Positions 54,731 to 63,471 of a stretch of 64,000 nucleotides of DNA are shown here, one piece after another. Each line of letters begins with the position of its first letter. Position 1 is the first letter of the stretch. The notes beneath the pieces are model-generated. The model was not told the origin of the DNA and ran no database searches. It saw only the letters and a list, made by a program, of their open reading frames with translations. Position numbers and translations under genes: made by a program. This DNA comes from Flavobacterium macacae (GTDB lineage Bacteria; Bacteroidota; Bacteroidia; Flavobacteriales; Flavobacteriaceae), in the NCBI RefSeq assembly GCF_003865365.1, contig NZ_RQVR01000003.1, positions 62,001 to 126,000 on the forward strand, written 5' to 3'.

Positions 54731-55204
54731 TTACAGCGTTTTTTGTTGGTATTTTCTTAAGGATTCAAGCGCTTGCCTTTGCACTTTTTTGCGAAGGAAA
54801 GAGCTCCAGCCTAATAGTATGCCAGTTATTCCTAATGCTTGTTTGGACCAGGTATGAAAATCAAAATGATCGTTATGTTTGATGATCAGTCCGTCTTTAA
54901 ATTCAAAATAGGCATGAATTTTATTGACAACATTTCTATTTGTTTTTGCAAAATGGTACTTCGCTACCCATTTTGCATTACCGCTTTTATCATTTGCATG
55001 GATATCTGAAAAAGAAATGTGAAGGTTTCCTTTTGCGCGGTCAATAAGCATGTGCCACATGTCAGCAACATCTTTTCCGTGCAGTTTTCCAAACGCGGGA
55101 TCTTCAAAAACAATATCGGGATGGTAGCAACTTGCCATTGTTTCAGGATTCTGCGATGCAAAAGCAGCATAAAATTCTTCGATAATTTGTTCGTGGGTAT
55201 TCAT
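54731..55204 (-). CDS. NTF2-like (SnoaL-type) small protein
   Basis: 157 residues. N-terminal 'NTHEQIIEEFYAAFASQNPE' and the following 'MASCYHPDIVFEDPAFGKLH' show the cone-shaped NTF2/SnoaL fold, which in different members forms an enzyme or a ligand-binding site. There is no signal peptide. The C-terminal ~35 residues are basic and helical ('FLRKKVQRQALESLRKYQQK'), perhaps membrane associated. Single gene between the acyl-CoA enzyme and a lipoprotein. Function unknown. Confidence 0.78.
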   Translation of the reverse strand: MNTHEQIIEEFYAAFASQNPETMASCYHPDIVFEDPAFGKLHGKDVADMWHMLIDRAKGNLHISFSDIHANDKSGNAKWVAKYHFAKTNRNVVNKIHAYFEFKDGLIIKHNDHFDFHTWSKQALGITGILLGWSSFLRKKVQRQALESLRKYQQKTL

Positions 55205-55250
55205 TCGGCGCTTGTTTAGAATTTAAAAATACACAAAATAATTATAGAAA

Positions 55251-55727
55251 TTACGGCACATAAACATCCGTCCAATCGGTTGATTTTATGGCCGCTACTT
55301 TGTTTTCGTCGTTCATCGTTACTTGCAATTCTTTTTGAATAAATTTTCTTTGGTATTCGGCTTTATATCTAAAAATATGGGAATTATCTTTATTATTTTT
55401 AATTACTTCTACTAATTGAATGTCTTTAAATTGTCCGTATTTTAATAAATATTTCGAACAAGTGCTTGATAATCTTTCTAAAGTTGTGTTTTGAATCACC
55501 TTATCTGTGGCTTCCTGAGTTGTAAAAGGTTTGAATTTTGAAGTATTGCAAGTGTTCAAGATTCTTTTTCCCAATCCGTATGCTTTTGATTTTAAAGCTG
55601 GATTTATCTCTTCAGAAGCTAAAACTTCGATGTCTGGTTTTTTAGTTGAATTAAAAATTCCTGTTGATTTTGATTTACACGCGCTTAAAAAAGCTACGGC
55701 CATTAGAAGTAAAATTACTTTTTTCAT
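55251..55727 (-). CDS. Hypothetical lipoprotein downstream of an M23 peptidase
   Basis: 158 residues. Lipoprotein signal 'MKKVILLLMAVAFLSACKSK' (Cys at 17). The mature part has one probable disulphide pair ('LNTCNTS', 'LSSTCSKYLL') and ends in a beta-rich region ('IFRYKAEYQRKFIQKELQVT'). It starts 1 bp after the stop of the M23 peptidase gene, so the two are translationally coupled and may act together at the cell wall. Family not recognised. Confidence 0.75.
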   Translation of the reverse strand: MKKVILLLMAVAFLSACKSKSTGIFNSTKKPDIEVLASEEINPALKSKAYGLGKRILNTCNTSKFKPFTTQEATDKVIQNTTLERLSSTCSKYLLKYGQFKDIQLVEVIKNNKDNSHIFRYKAEYQRKFIQKELQVTMNDENKVAAIKSTDWTDVYVP

Positions 55728-55728
55728 T

Positions 55729-56406
55729 TTAATTTATTTTTAAGAGTAGGTTGGGATCAGGACAGTTTTCGAGATAATATGCTAATTTATTTTTGCTACA
55801 GACTCCGGGATAATCTCCAGAATTTTGATCGATATTTTTAATTATTTGAAAATGTAAGTGGGGCGAATATCCTCCATTGACGCTTGCATTTCCCAGCGTT
55901 CCAATTTTCTCGCCTTTTTGAAATTGGTCTCCGATTTCGAGATTTGAAATACTTTCAAGAGAAAGGTGGCCATATAATGTATAGAATTTTACATCTTCCA
56001 ATTGATGTTCCAAAATAATTGTCGGTCCATAATCGCCCAGCAAATTATTGAAGTTAAAACTGTGAACGGTGCCTTGCAAAGCAGCTACGACATCGGTTCC
56101 TTCCTTTATCCAAAGGTCTAAGCCGATGTGGATATTTCTTTCGTCAAAATCTTCGCCATTGAAAATCGTGCTCCTTTTGTACAGATTTCTAATTTCATTG
56201 TAACCTCCAAATGCAACTAAAGCATTTTTTTTTGCTAGATAATTTTCGATGTAATTTTCAAAAGCTGCGGCGTCTGACAAAAGTTCTTTATTCAGGTCAG
56301 GATTTTTATCGGATAAATCTATAGCAACATAATCCGCATAAGAAATGCCGGGAGCGATAACTTTTACATCAGTAAGCTGGGTTATTAAATTTTCGAATGG
56401 TGCCAT
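55729..56406 (-). CDS. M23-family peptidoglycan endopeptidase
   Basis: 225 residues. The LytM core shows the zinc ligands: His in 'ERNIHIGLDLWIKEGTDV' and Asp nearby, and His residues in 'YTLYGHLSLES' and 'SPHLHFQIIKNID'. No signal peptide can be seen at the N-terminus ('MAPFENLITQLTDVKVIAPG'), so export is unclear; the start could be wrong or the protein may be cytosolic. M23 enzymes cut the peptide cross-links of peptidoglycan. The lipoprotein gene follows after 1 bp. Confidence 0.85.
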   Translation of the reverse strand: MAPFENLITQLTDVKVIAPGISYADYVAIDLSDKNPDLNKELLSDAAAFENYIENYLAKKNALVAFGGYNEIRNLYKRSTIFNGEDFDERNIHIGLDLWIKEGTDVVAALQGTVHSFNFNNLLGDYGPTIILEHQLEDVKFYTLYGHLSLESISNLEIGDQFQKGEKIGTLGNASVNGGYSPHLHFQIIKNIDQNSGDYPGVCSKNKLAYYLENCPDPNLLLKIN

Positions 56407-56475
56407 ATATTGGTTTTGGAATACAATTTAATTTGCTGTTGCTTATGGTTTTGGTGCTGTTGAAATGGAAGTGCT

Positions 56476-56634
56476 TTATTGTATTTCAGCCGATTCCAAT
56501 GATTGCGTTTTAGGATCAGGAGTCGGCACTGGATTAGTAACAGGAGGGGTGGTTGGCGCAGGATTTGGCATATTTTCTTTGCAAGAACTGAAAATTAGAA
56601 TTAACAGTCCTAAAATGAGAAGTGACTTTTTCAT
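56476..56634 (-). CDS. Small proline-rich lipoprotein (52 residues)
   Basis: ATG at 56634, stop at 56476. The signal 'MKKSLLILGLLILIFSSC' has a lipobox with Cys at 18. The 34-residue mature part is rich in Pro and Thr ('NPAPTTPPVTNPVPTPDPK') and ends 'SLESAEIQ'. It is complete, on the minus strand, with a clean lipoprotein signal, so I take it as a real small gene in the gap between the M23 and LLM genes. Role unknown; such peptides may be surface tethers. Confidence 0.6.
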   Translation of the reverse strand: MKKSLLILGLLILIFSSCKENMPNPAPTTPPVTNPVPTPDPKTQSLESAEIQ

Positions 56635-56731
56635 CTTGATGGGTTTTAGTTGGAATTTATCGGTAAATCAATTTTGAATTTACTGTTTTTAACGGAAAAT
56701 TACAACCAAAAAGTATCATTTTGGGAATTAA

Positions 56732-57739
56732 TTATGATTCTAAAAATAATTTTGCCAGCAGTTCATACGATTTTTTTCGATCATCAAAATCATCACAAAT
56801 TGTAGCAACCATCACTTCATCGGTCTGATAATCAGTTGCGATCTTTTCAATGGAAGCCTTTAATTTTTCTGGATTTCCGGCAATATATCTCCCTTTGTTA
56901 TATGCGATTCTTGCTTTTTGATTTAAATTGTATTTCATTGCTTTAATTTCTTCAAGAGAAGGTAGTTCTCCTGACGCACCTGATTCAATGTGCAACAGCC
57001 TGTAATCAAATTCAGTAATCCAATCTTTTACTTTTTGCTCATTTTCAGAGCAAAAAGCAAAAATACCTACGTTTACTTTCGGTTCTTTTAATTCTGGCGA
57101 AGGCTTGAAATTTTCACGATAAAAAGCAGCTGTTTCAGCGCCGCCATCCGGATTTATAAATTGCGCAAATGAAAGCCCGATTCCAAAATGTGCCGCAAAT
57201 CGAGCGCTTCCGCCACTTGACGATAAAATCCACAAATTAGGAATAACATCTGGTTTTGGATAGGATTTTACTTTTTCGTGAACAGTTTCCGGAGTTTCTT
57301 CGTGGCGTAAAAAACCTTTCAAATCTGTTAATTGTTGGTAATATTCTTTTTCGCTAAAAGCATTTGAAGGATTTAAAAGATAAGAAGACATCCTGTCGCC
57401 GCCTGGAGCGCGGCCGACGCCAAGATCGATTCGGTTTGGATATAAAGTTTCCAGTAAGCCAAAAATTTCTGCTACTTTAAAAGCACTGTGGTTGGGAAGC
57501 ATTATTCCGCCAGAACCCACTTTTATTTTGGTAGTCTTTGAAGCAAGATAAGGAATAAGTACTTCTGGAGCAGTTCCGGCAAGCATCTTGAAATTGTGAT
57601 GTTCTGAAACCCAATAGCGCGTGTAGCCTAATTTTTCAGCCAATTGAACTAGTTCGCCTGAATCATTAAGCGCCTGTTTTGCAGTTCCATTTCGTCGTAT
57701 TTGGGATTGGTCAAGAATGCTTAATTTGATTTTTTTCAT
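56732..57739 (-). CDS. LLM-class flavin-dependent monooxygenase
   Basis: 335 residues, luciferase-like (bacterial luciferase alpha-type) barrel. 'LVQLAEKLGYTRYWVSEHHN' near the N-terminus, 'RIDLGVGRAPGGD' and 'WILSSSGGSARFAAHFGIGL' are typical of the MsnO8/YceB-type group. It uses FMNH2 and O2 to oxidise an unknown substrate. There is no signal peptide. It lies between the small lipoprotein and an LprI-type gene without evident functional link. Confidence 0.9.
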   Translation of the reverse strand: MKKIKLSILDQSQIRRNGTAKQALNDSGELVQLAEKLGYTRYWVSEHHNFKMLAGTAPEVLIPYLASKTTKIKVGSGGIMLPNHSAFKVAEIFGLLETLYPNRIDLGVGRAPGGDRMSSYLLNPSNAFSEKEYYQQLTDLKGFLRHEETPETVHEKVKSYPKPDVIPNLWILSSSGGSARFAAHFGIGLSFAQFINPDGGAETAAFYRENFKPSPELKEPKVNVGIFAFCSENEQKVKDWITEFDYRLLHIESGASGELPSLEEIKAMKYNLNQKARIAYNKGRYIAGNPEKLKASIEKIATDYQTDEVMVATICDDFDDRKKSYELLAKLFLES

Positions 57740-57775
57740 AATGTAATGATGCGTAACTATATGTTTTTATTGCTT

Positions 57776-58207
57776 TTAGATTATGAAATTTAATAATTTA
57801 TTTAAATCAACAAGCAGTAATTGCAATTTCTGGGTTCGATTTCGGGTAATTTCTAAAATCTTGTCCATTTTAATAACCTGCCACATAGTGCCGTTGGCTT
57901 TGCCATAGGTTGCATTAATTAATTCAACTTCTTTTTGCTTGAATTTTATCCATTGGCGCTGTGAATCTTTAAGTTTCTGTTCTGCTTTGGAATCTAATTT
58001 GGTCTGCAGCAATTTATAGGTGGCATTTAATTCTAAGTCCCATTCAGCAAGCGCGTCATTAAGGCATTGTGACATCGCGGCGGTCGATTTGTTTTCTTCC
58101 GCAGTTAAACAATTCTTTAATTCTAGATCAATTTTATGTGTTATTTTTTCTTGAGAAAATGTGAATACAGTAAAAAATAGTGCAAGGAGTTTAGCGGTGT
58201 TTTTCAT
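57776..58207 (-). CDS. LprI-like secreted protein (DUF1311)
   Basis: 143 residues from the ATG at 58207; an in-frame ATG at 58228 is less likely. Signal peptide 'MKNTAKLLALFFTVFTFS'. The DUF1311 pattern: Cys in 'LKNCLTAEENKSTAAMSQCL' and 'LKDSQRQWIKFKQKEVELI', with the family's conserved Trp/Arg. In mycobacteria LprI inhibits lysozyme; the wider family has unknown function. A second Cys ('SQCL') could form a disulphide. Single gene. Confidence 0.85.
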   Translation of the reverse strand: MKNTAKLLALFFTVFTFSQEKITHKIDLELKNCLTAEENKSTAAMSQCLNDALAEWDLELNATYKLLQTKLDSKAEQKLKDSQRQWIKFKQKEVELINATYGKANGTMWQVIKMDKILEITRNRTQKLQLLLVDLNKLLNFII

Positions 58208-58452
58208 AATTGTAAAGATACGGAACAATTAATTTTTAGAACTTTTTTGGACATCTCTTAGTTGTTATATTTTTTATAAAGTTTACTTAAAGCTTAATAA
58301 TTTTTTATTCCACCACTACAATTTTAAAGATGATAGCGCGATGGAAATTGGTCAAATCTGTAAGTTTTGACAATTTTAAGTTATAAACTATTGACAGTGA
58401 TTAAATGGATATTCTTCTATGAATATCTGTTTTGAAAAAAATATATGAGAAT

Positions 58453-59091
58453 TTAAATCTGCTTAATTTCTTGGGAATCGTAAATTCTTACCCCCGCTTT
58501 TTTTAAAAAAACAACAGTCATTAGTGATCTTCCGATTATTCTTGCGTGAATTGGCTTGTAATTTTTTAAGGAACCAAACAAAAATGGACTTAGAAATTTT
58601 GCAACTGCTAGTCCGATTTTTTCCCCCAACCTTTTCTCTTTTCTTTGGCCATCGATAATTGCCGGCCTGAAAATAGATAAGCTTTCAAAACCAATTTTTT
58701 GCATCTCCTTTTCCATTTTTCCTTTTACCTTAGCATAGAAAAAAGTAGAATTTTGGTCAGCTCCCATGGCTGATATTACAGCGGCGGTTTGACATCCGTT
58801 TTGATATAAATGATTCGATAAATAAAGGGGTAATTCCAAATCAATTTTAGAAAAGGCTTCTTTTGAGCCTGCCTTTTTAATTGTAGTTCCTAAACAACAT
58901 ATAAAAGCATCGGCTACAACTTTGGTGTTGAGCTTATTGTCTTCTAAAATAACTTCTTCTAATTTTGGATTTTGAATTCCTGTTGATTTCCTTCCAATAG
59001 AAATTACTTTGGTTATTTTTAATTGAAGCAGAAGATATTCAAGACAGTAAGATCCAGTAAGTCCTGTGGCGCCAGCGATTGCTATGATCAT
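58453..59091 (-). CDS. NAD(P)-binding Rossmann protein (HTATIP2/YwnB-like)
   Basis: 212 residues. N-terminal 'MIIAIAGATGLTGSYCLEYL' is the GxxGxxG dinucleotide-binding turn of atypical short-chain dehydrogenases. 'AVISAMGADQNSTFFYAKVK' and 'KMEKEMQKIGFESLSIFRPA' follow, as in HTATIP2-like proteins. A Tyr-x(3)-Lys-like pair is in 'FYAKVKGKME'. No signal peptide. Substrate unknown. Single gene. Confidence 0.85.
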   Translation of the reverse strand: MIIAIAGATGLTGSYCLEYLLLQLKITKVISIGRKSTGIQNPKLEEVILEDNKLNTKVVADAFICCLGTTIKKAGSKEAFSKIDLELPLYLSNHLYQNGCQTAAVISAMGADQNSTFFYAKVKGKMEKEMQKIGFESLSIFRPAIIDGQRKEKRLGEKIGLAVAKFLSPFLFGSLKNYKPIHARIIGRSLMTVVFLKKAGVRIYDSQEIKQI

Positions 59092-59181
59092 AATTTTGGG
59101 TTTTACTTAAATTTACGTAAAACCTCAAAAAAATGTCCGAACTTCGATTTACTTTAAGATTATTTTAAATAATGTTGAAAG

Positions 59182-60273
59182 TTATACTACTATTTGAGTT
59201 TCGACAAAAACCAACATTCGAAGTCCAATTGCCATAACGCCTGCGGCTACTTTCATAAAATCATCCATAGAACAATTACATGTTTTTATTCCTATGCTAC
59301 GATTGTTGTAAGGTTCGTAAATTTCAGGTTCAGTAATTGAAAATAATCCGACAGTAGGCGTGTGAACGGCACTAGCTAAATGCATAATTCCGCTATCAGC
59401 ACCAATAAATACCTTGGTATTGGCTATCAGTGCTCCGATTTCTCGAACATCTTTGCTGTAAAATGTAGGTGCTTTAAAATTGATTCTCGAAATATTTTCT
59501 ATGGGTAAAACTTCAATAATATTGTATTCGGTGTATTTTTCTTTTAAAGAAGTATAAAAAATTTGCCACCATTCTTCCGAATAACATTTTTCGCCTGTGG
59601 CATAAGTAAAGATGCAAATTGTTTTGCGGTCATTTTTTACAATTTTTTGTAAAGCCTTTTTACCTAATGTAATTTCTTCAGAAGTTAATTTTAAATCAAG
59701 AGAAGGAATTGGTTTTTTATTTTCAGGAAAACCGAGCCTGTTTAAAAATAACCTTAAATTATACACGGGATATTTTGCAATATGCATTTGGTCCTCATTT
59801 TTAATTTCATCAATAGCATCTCCAAAATATTTAAAATTTGCATTAGAAAGCTTTGTGGATAATCGGCCTGAGGAAGAATTTTTGCTGACATTGATTACCA
59901 AATCATATTTTTTTCTTCTCAATGAAATCCAGCTCGCTATATATTTTAGTAAACTTTTAAAAGGTTTTTTAGGAAGCTGAATAATTTTATCGACGTTTTT
60001 ATAGTTTTCAAAAAGAATAGGAGCGAGGCCGCCTTTTACTAAAATATCAATTTTGCTTTCCGGAAATGTTGCAATAACATCTTGTAATAAAGGGGTAATA
60101 AGCAACAGATTTCCTAATCGACCATTGGGCCTACTGATCAAGATCTTTTGGATTTCAGGCAATTGGTCACTATCAAATTTTGTAATTTCAGACTTCCTAC
60201 CTATGTTTTTGGTCAGACCTTGCATTAATTGTCTTCTGACACGGTTTACTATTTTTGGAATTTTCATTCGCAA
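59182..60273 (-). CDS. GT9-family glycosyltransferase (heptosyltransferase-like)
   Basis: 363 residues. Two Rossmann-like halves: N-terminal acceptor side 'ISRPNGRLGNLLLITPLLQD' and 'KYDLVINVSKNSSSGRLSTK', C-terminal ADP-sugar side with the GT9 signature 'FIGADSGIMHLASAVHTPTV' and 'GLFSITEPEIYEPYNNRSIG'. It adds a sugar, probably to LPS core or another glycan, at the cytosolic face. The C-terminus ends in a hydrophobic 'IGLRMLVFVETQIVV', unusual for the family but not obviously a frameshift. No other glycan genes are next to it. Confidence 0.87.
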   Translation of the reverse strand: MRMKIPKIVNRVRRQLMQGLTKNIGRKSEITKFDSDQLPEIQKILISRPNGRLGNLLLITPLLQDVIATFPESKIDILVKGGLAPILFENYKNVDKIIQLPKKPFKSLLKYIASWISLRRKKYDLVINVSKNSSSGRLSTKLSNANFKYFGDAIDEIKNEDQMHIAKYPVYNLRLFLNRLGFPENKKPIPSLDLKLTSEEITLGKKALQKIVKNDRKTICIFTYATGEKCYSEEWWQIFYTSLKEKYTEYNIIEVLPIENISRINFKAPTFYSKDVREIGALIANTKVFIGADSGIMHLASAVHTPTVGLFSITEPEIYEPYNNRSIGIKTCNCSMDDFMKVAAGVMAIGLRMLVFVETQIVV

Positions 60274-60620
60274 TCTATTTTTTTTGGTTGGTTAGTAGTT
60301 TTGGATGCAATTTTTATCAAATATAATCCAACAACTAAAATAAGACCTTTAAATTATTAATAAAGTTCAAATTTTATTTGGAAATATTTATGTGCTAAAA
60401 TTCTAAATATTTGAAAGACCAATATAAATAGAAAAATAGGGTATTAATGTTAATATAGAGTAAAGATACAACTTGATTTGTGAATGTTTTAGTGATTATT
60501 TAATGAATATTTAATGATTTAAATCAATTTCGTTTCTAATTTGAAATAAAATATATTTTTTATAAAGTATACTATTTTTTATTACTATATATATTCTAAT
60601 TTTAGGCATAACTGTAAAAA
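60274..60620. other. A+T-rich intergenic space between GT9 and the second E1
   Basis: No reading frame or clear repeat beyond the features listed separately. A TAnnTTTG box for the GT9 gene lies at 60318-60325; the rest is strongly A+T-rich. Confidence 0.6.
60318..60325 (-). promoter_or_regulatory. Possible -7 box TATATTTG upstream of the GT9 gene
   Basis: Exact TAnnTTTG match on the minus strand 44 bp before the ATG. No clear -33 element. Confidence 0.33.
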
Positions 60621-60648
60621 AAAATCCCAATCATTGATTGGGATTTCT
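60621..60648 (-). terminator. Terminator of the second fused E1 gene
   Basis: Stem AAATCCCAATCA / TGATTGGGATTT followed by T residues on the minus strand, 24 bp after the stop codon. Confidence 0.88.
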
Positions 60649-60671
60649 ATAATAAATAAGAATTTAATTAT

Positions 60672-63077
60672 TTAAAACAAGCTCGGATACTTGGAAGGGT
60701 TCACTTCGCTCATGATCGCATATACTTTTTCATAAATATCTTCCACAGATGGTTTCGAAAAATAATCTCCATCCGTTCCATACGCTGGACGGTGTGGTTT
60801 AGAAGCCAAAGTTTCTGGTTTGCTGTCCAAATGTCTGTAGCCGTTTTGAACATCTAAAATTTCTTGCAAAATATAAGCTGAAGCTCCACCAGGAACGTCT
60901 TCATCAACTACCAAAAGACGGTTGGTTTTTGCTAAAGACTTCACGATATCGTGATTCACATCAAAAGGCAATAACGATTGAACGTCAATGATTTCTACGT
61001 CAATTCCGACTTCTAATAATTCTTTGGCAGCTTGTTCCACCAATCTTAAAGTAGAACCATACGACACCAAAGTAATATCTTTTCCTTCTTTTAAGGTTTC
61101 CACAACACCAATTGGCGTTTTGAAGTCGCCCATATTGGTAGGCATTTTTTCTTTCAATCGGTAACCGTTCAAGCATTCTACAACCAAAGCCGGTTCATCA
61201 GTTTCCAACAATGTATTGTAAAAACCTGCTGCTTTTGTCATATTCCTCGGAACCAAAACATGAATTCCACGAATCGCATTGATGATCATTCCCATTGGTG
61301 AGCCAGAATGCCAAACACCTTCCAAACGGTGTCCGCGTGTTCTGATAATCAGCGGTGCTTTTTGTTTTCCTCGAGTTCTGTATTGCAAAGTCGCCAAGTC
61401 ATCACTCATAATTTGGATGGCATATAAAAGGTAATCCAAATACTGAATTTCAGCAATCGGGCGCAGGCCTCTCAAAGCCATCCCGATTCCTTGCCCAAGA
61501 ATTGTTGCTTCGCGAATTCCTACATCGGCAACACGAAGTTCCCCGTATTTTTCCTGCATTCCTTCCAAACCTTGGTTCACATCGCCAATGTTTCCGGCAT
61601 CTTCACCAAATACCAAAGTCTCTGGATATTTGCTAAAAATAGCGTCAAAATTATCACGGATGATTAATCGAGCATCCACCTGTTCAGCAGATTCGTCATA
61701 CGTTGGAAGCACTTCTTTTACAGAGAAAACATTTTTATCAGACTCAGAAAATAGATTGGAACTGAACTTCTTTTGTATGGTTTCGGTGTACTTTTCAATC
61801 CATTTTGCCAATTGGTTTCTGCCGTTTTCTTTTACGATAATTCGCAAAACTTTTCGGGCAGTTGACAAAATATCTTTACGAATCGGCTCCTTGATCGCCT
61901 TTAATTCGTTGCTGTATTTTTCTATGAAAACTTTATTATCGCTTGAATTTGCAATAGTTTCCAAAATTGAAATCAATTCCTTTTGTTCATTTTTGACTGG
62001 TTCTACAAAAGCGTTCCAAGCGGCTTTTTTACCCTCAAGAACTTCTTTTTTAATGGCATTGTCAATTTCTTCTAATTCTTCCGGCGAAGCCATGTTAGTA
62101 GCAATCATCCACAATTTCATCTGGCGAAGACAATCAAAATCAGCTTCCCAGGCCAATCTTTCTTCATTTTTGTAACGCTCGTGCGAACCTGAAGTAGAGT
62201 GTCCTTGCGGTTGCGTCAGTTCTTGAACGTGGATCAAAACCGGCACGTGCTCTTCTCTTGCAATTTGCGAAGCCTGTTCGTAAGCCGTGATTAATGCTGG
62301 ATAATCCCAACCTTTCACTCGAATGATTTCGTATCCTTTATTTTCAGCGTCTCTTTGAAAACCTTTTAAGATTTCAGAGATGTTTTCTTTAGTGGTTTGA
62401 TGTCTTGCGTGAACAGAAATTCCATATTCATCGTCCCAAACGCTCATGACCATTGGCACTTGCAAAACTCCGGCAGCGTTGATCGTTTCAAAAAACAGGC
62501 CTTCAGAAGTACTTGCGTTTCCAATGGTTCCCCAAGCGATTTCGTTTCCGTTGATGGAGAAATTGGTTTTGTTATTGATTCCCGTAACGTTTCTGTAGAT
62601 TTTTGAAGCTTGCGCCAAACCTAACAAACGTGGCATTTGGCCAGCGGTTGGAGAAATATCTGAACTTGAATTTTTTTGCATCACCAAATTTTTCCAAGAA
62701 CCGTCTTCGTTCAAACTGTGCGTTGCAAAGTGCCCGCCCATTTGGCGTCCCGCAGACATCGGGTCATGGTCAATATCTGTATGGCCATATAAACCCGCGA
62801 AAAATTGCTGAATTGACATTTGGCCGATTGCCATCATAAAAGTCTGGTCGCGGTAATATCCTGAACGAAAATCTCCATTTTTAAATGCTTTGGCCATTGC
62901 CAATTGCGGTACTTCTTTTCCGTCGCCGAAAATTCCGAATTTAGCCTTTCCTGTCAAGACTTCACGTCTTCCTAAAAGACTGCATTCTCTACTGGTTACG
63001 GCAATTTTATAGTCATTTAGTATTTCTGTTTTGAAATCTTCAAACGAAAGTTCTTTTTTGGAAGCTATATGTGTCAT
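60672..63077 (-). CDS. Fused alpha-beta 2-oxoacid dehydrogenase E1-type enzyme with altered thiamine motif
   Basis: 801 residues. The alpha part (1 to ~470) has the E1 block 'STSEGLFFETINAAG' and 'RDQTFMMAIGQMSIQQFFAG'; the beta part (about 475-801) has 'VFGEDAGNIGDVNQGLEGMQ', 'IAEIQYLDYLLYAIQIMSDD' and 'VYAIMSEVNPSKYPSLF' at the end. It resembles branched-chain/pyruvate-type E1, fused in one chain and ~140 residues longer than the other fused E1 in this window. At the thiamine-diphosphate site the GDG-type Asp is Asn187 (GNA at 186-188) and the usual Asn-Asn pair is Asp215-Asp216, with unchanged spacing. The cofactor may still bind by the swapped pair. No E2/E3 gene is nearby. The substrate is unknown. 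Confidence 0.85.
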   Translation of the reverse strand: MTHIASKKELSFEDFKTEILNDYKIAVTSRECSLLGRREVLTGKAKFGIFGDGKEVPQLAMAKAFKNGDFRSGYYRDQTFMMAIGQMSIQQFFAGLYGHTDIDHDPMSAGRQMGGHFATHSLNEDGSWKNLVMQKNSSSDISPTAGQMPRLLGLAQASKIYRNVTGINNKTNFSINGNEIAWGTIGNASTSEGLFFETINAAGVLQVPMVMSVWDDEYGISVHARHQTTKENISEILKGFQRDAENKGYEIIRVKGWDYPALITAYEQASQIAREEHVPVLIHVQELTQPQGHSTSGSHERYKNEERLAWEADFDCLRQMKLWMIATNMASPEELEEIDNAIKKEVLEGKKAAWNAFVEPVKNEQKELISILETIANSSDNKVFIEKYSNELKAIKEPIRKDILSTARKVLRIIVKENGRNQLAKWIEKYTETIQKKFSSNLFSESDKNVFSVKEVLPTYDESAEQVDARLIIRDNFDAIFSKYPETLVFGEDAGNIGDVNQGLEGMQEKYGELRVADVGIREATILGQGIGMALRGLRPIAEIQYLDYLLYAIQIMSDDLATLQYRTRGKQKAPLIIRTRGHRLEGVWHSGSPMGMIINAIRGIHVLVPRNMTKAAGFYNTLLETDEPALVVECLNGYRLKEKMPTNMGDFKTPIGVVETLKEGKDITLVSYGSTLRLVEQAAKELLEVGIDVEIIDVQSLLPFDVNHDIVKSLAKTNRLLVVDEDVPGGASAYILQEILDVQNGYRHLDSKPETLASKPHRPAYGTDGDYFSKPSVEDIYEKVYAIMSEVNPSKYPSLF

Positions 63078-63319
63078 AAATGAAATTTCTTTGTATGGAA
63101 AACAAATTTAGTCAAATAATCGTATAAAACAAAATAGCAATGATTTAATTATGTGCAATCGATTTACTGAATAAAGGGGTTTTAATGAAGTATAATCAGT
63201 AAAAGCCTTTTAAAATTATTTTATGTGTAATTTTATTCCGGTTATTCTATTATCCCAAGTTTTTAAGAATGTGTCTTATTTACTGTAACGGCCTGATTTT
63301 TAGTTATTGTTTTGATTTT
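63078..63319. other. Upstream region of the second E1 gene
   Basis: A+T-rich, no convincing gene on either strand. It presumably contains the promoter of the E1 gene, but no exact TAnnTTTG box near the start was found. Confidence 0.5.
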
Positions 63320-63463
63320 TAGCCCAGATAGCAGGGGAAAGCCTATTGTGCAAGAAAGCTATTTTTTCTTGCCGGAAAAGAGCGCCCAACGGAAGCTACT
63401 TTTGTGGCGCAGAAAAAAAGATTTTTGCGCAAGAGCTTGTAACGGATAGCTGGATTGGCTTCT
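63320..63463. repeat. Compound intergenic hairpin element, copy 5
   Basis: Starts 'TAGCCCAGATAGCAGGGGAA' and ends 'GTAACGGATAGCTGGATTGG', so the ends match the family loosely. It has several internal hairpins: GCAAGAAA (63350-63357) with TTTCTTGC (63365-63372), and GCGCAGAAAA (63407-63416) with TTTTTGCGC (63422-63430). It lies just downstream of the partial metalloprotease gene. Confidence 0.6.
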
Positions 63464-63471
63464 AAAAAAGA

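Noticed and set aside
59182..59250. Possible frameshift at the end of the GT9 gene
   Set aside because: The hydrophobic tail is odd, but the frame continues cleanly to a stop and the other frames give no better GT9 ending.
61588..62175. Plus-strand 195-codon frame inside the second E1 gene
   Set aside because: Low-complexity Ser/Phe-rich shadow of the E1 coding strand, no family resemblance.
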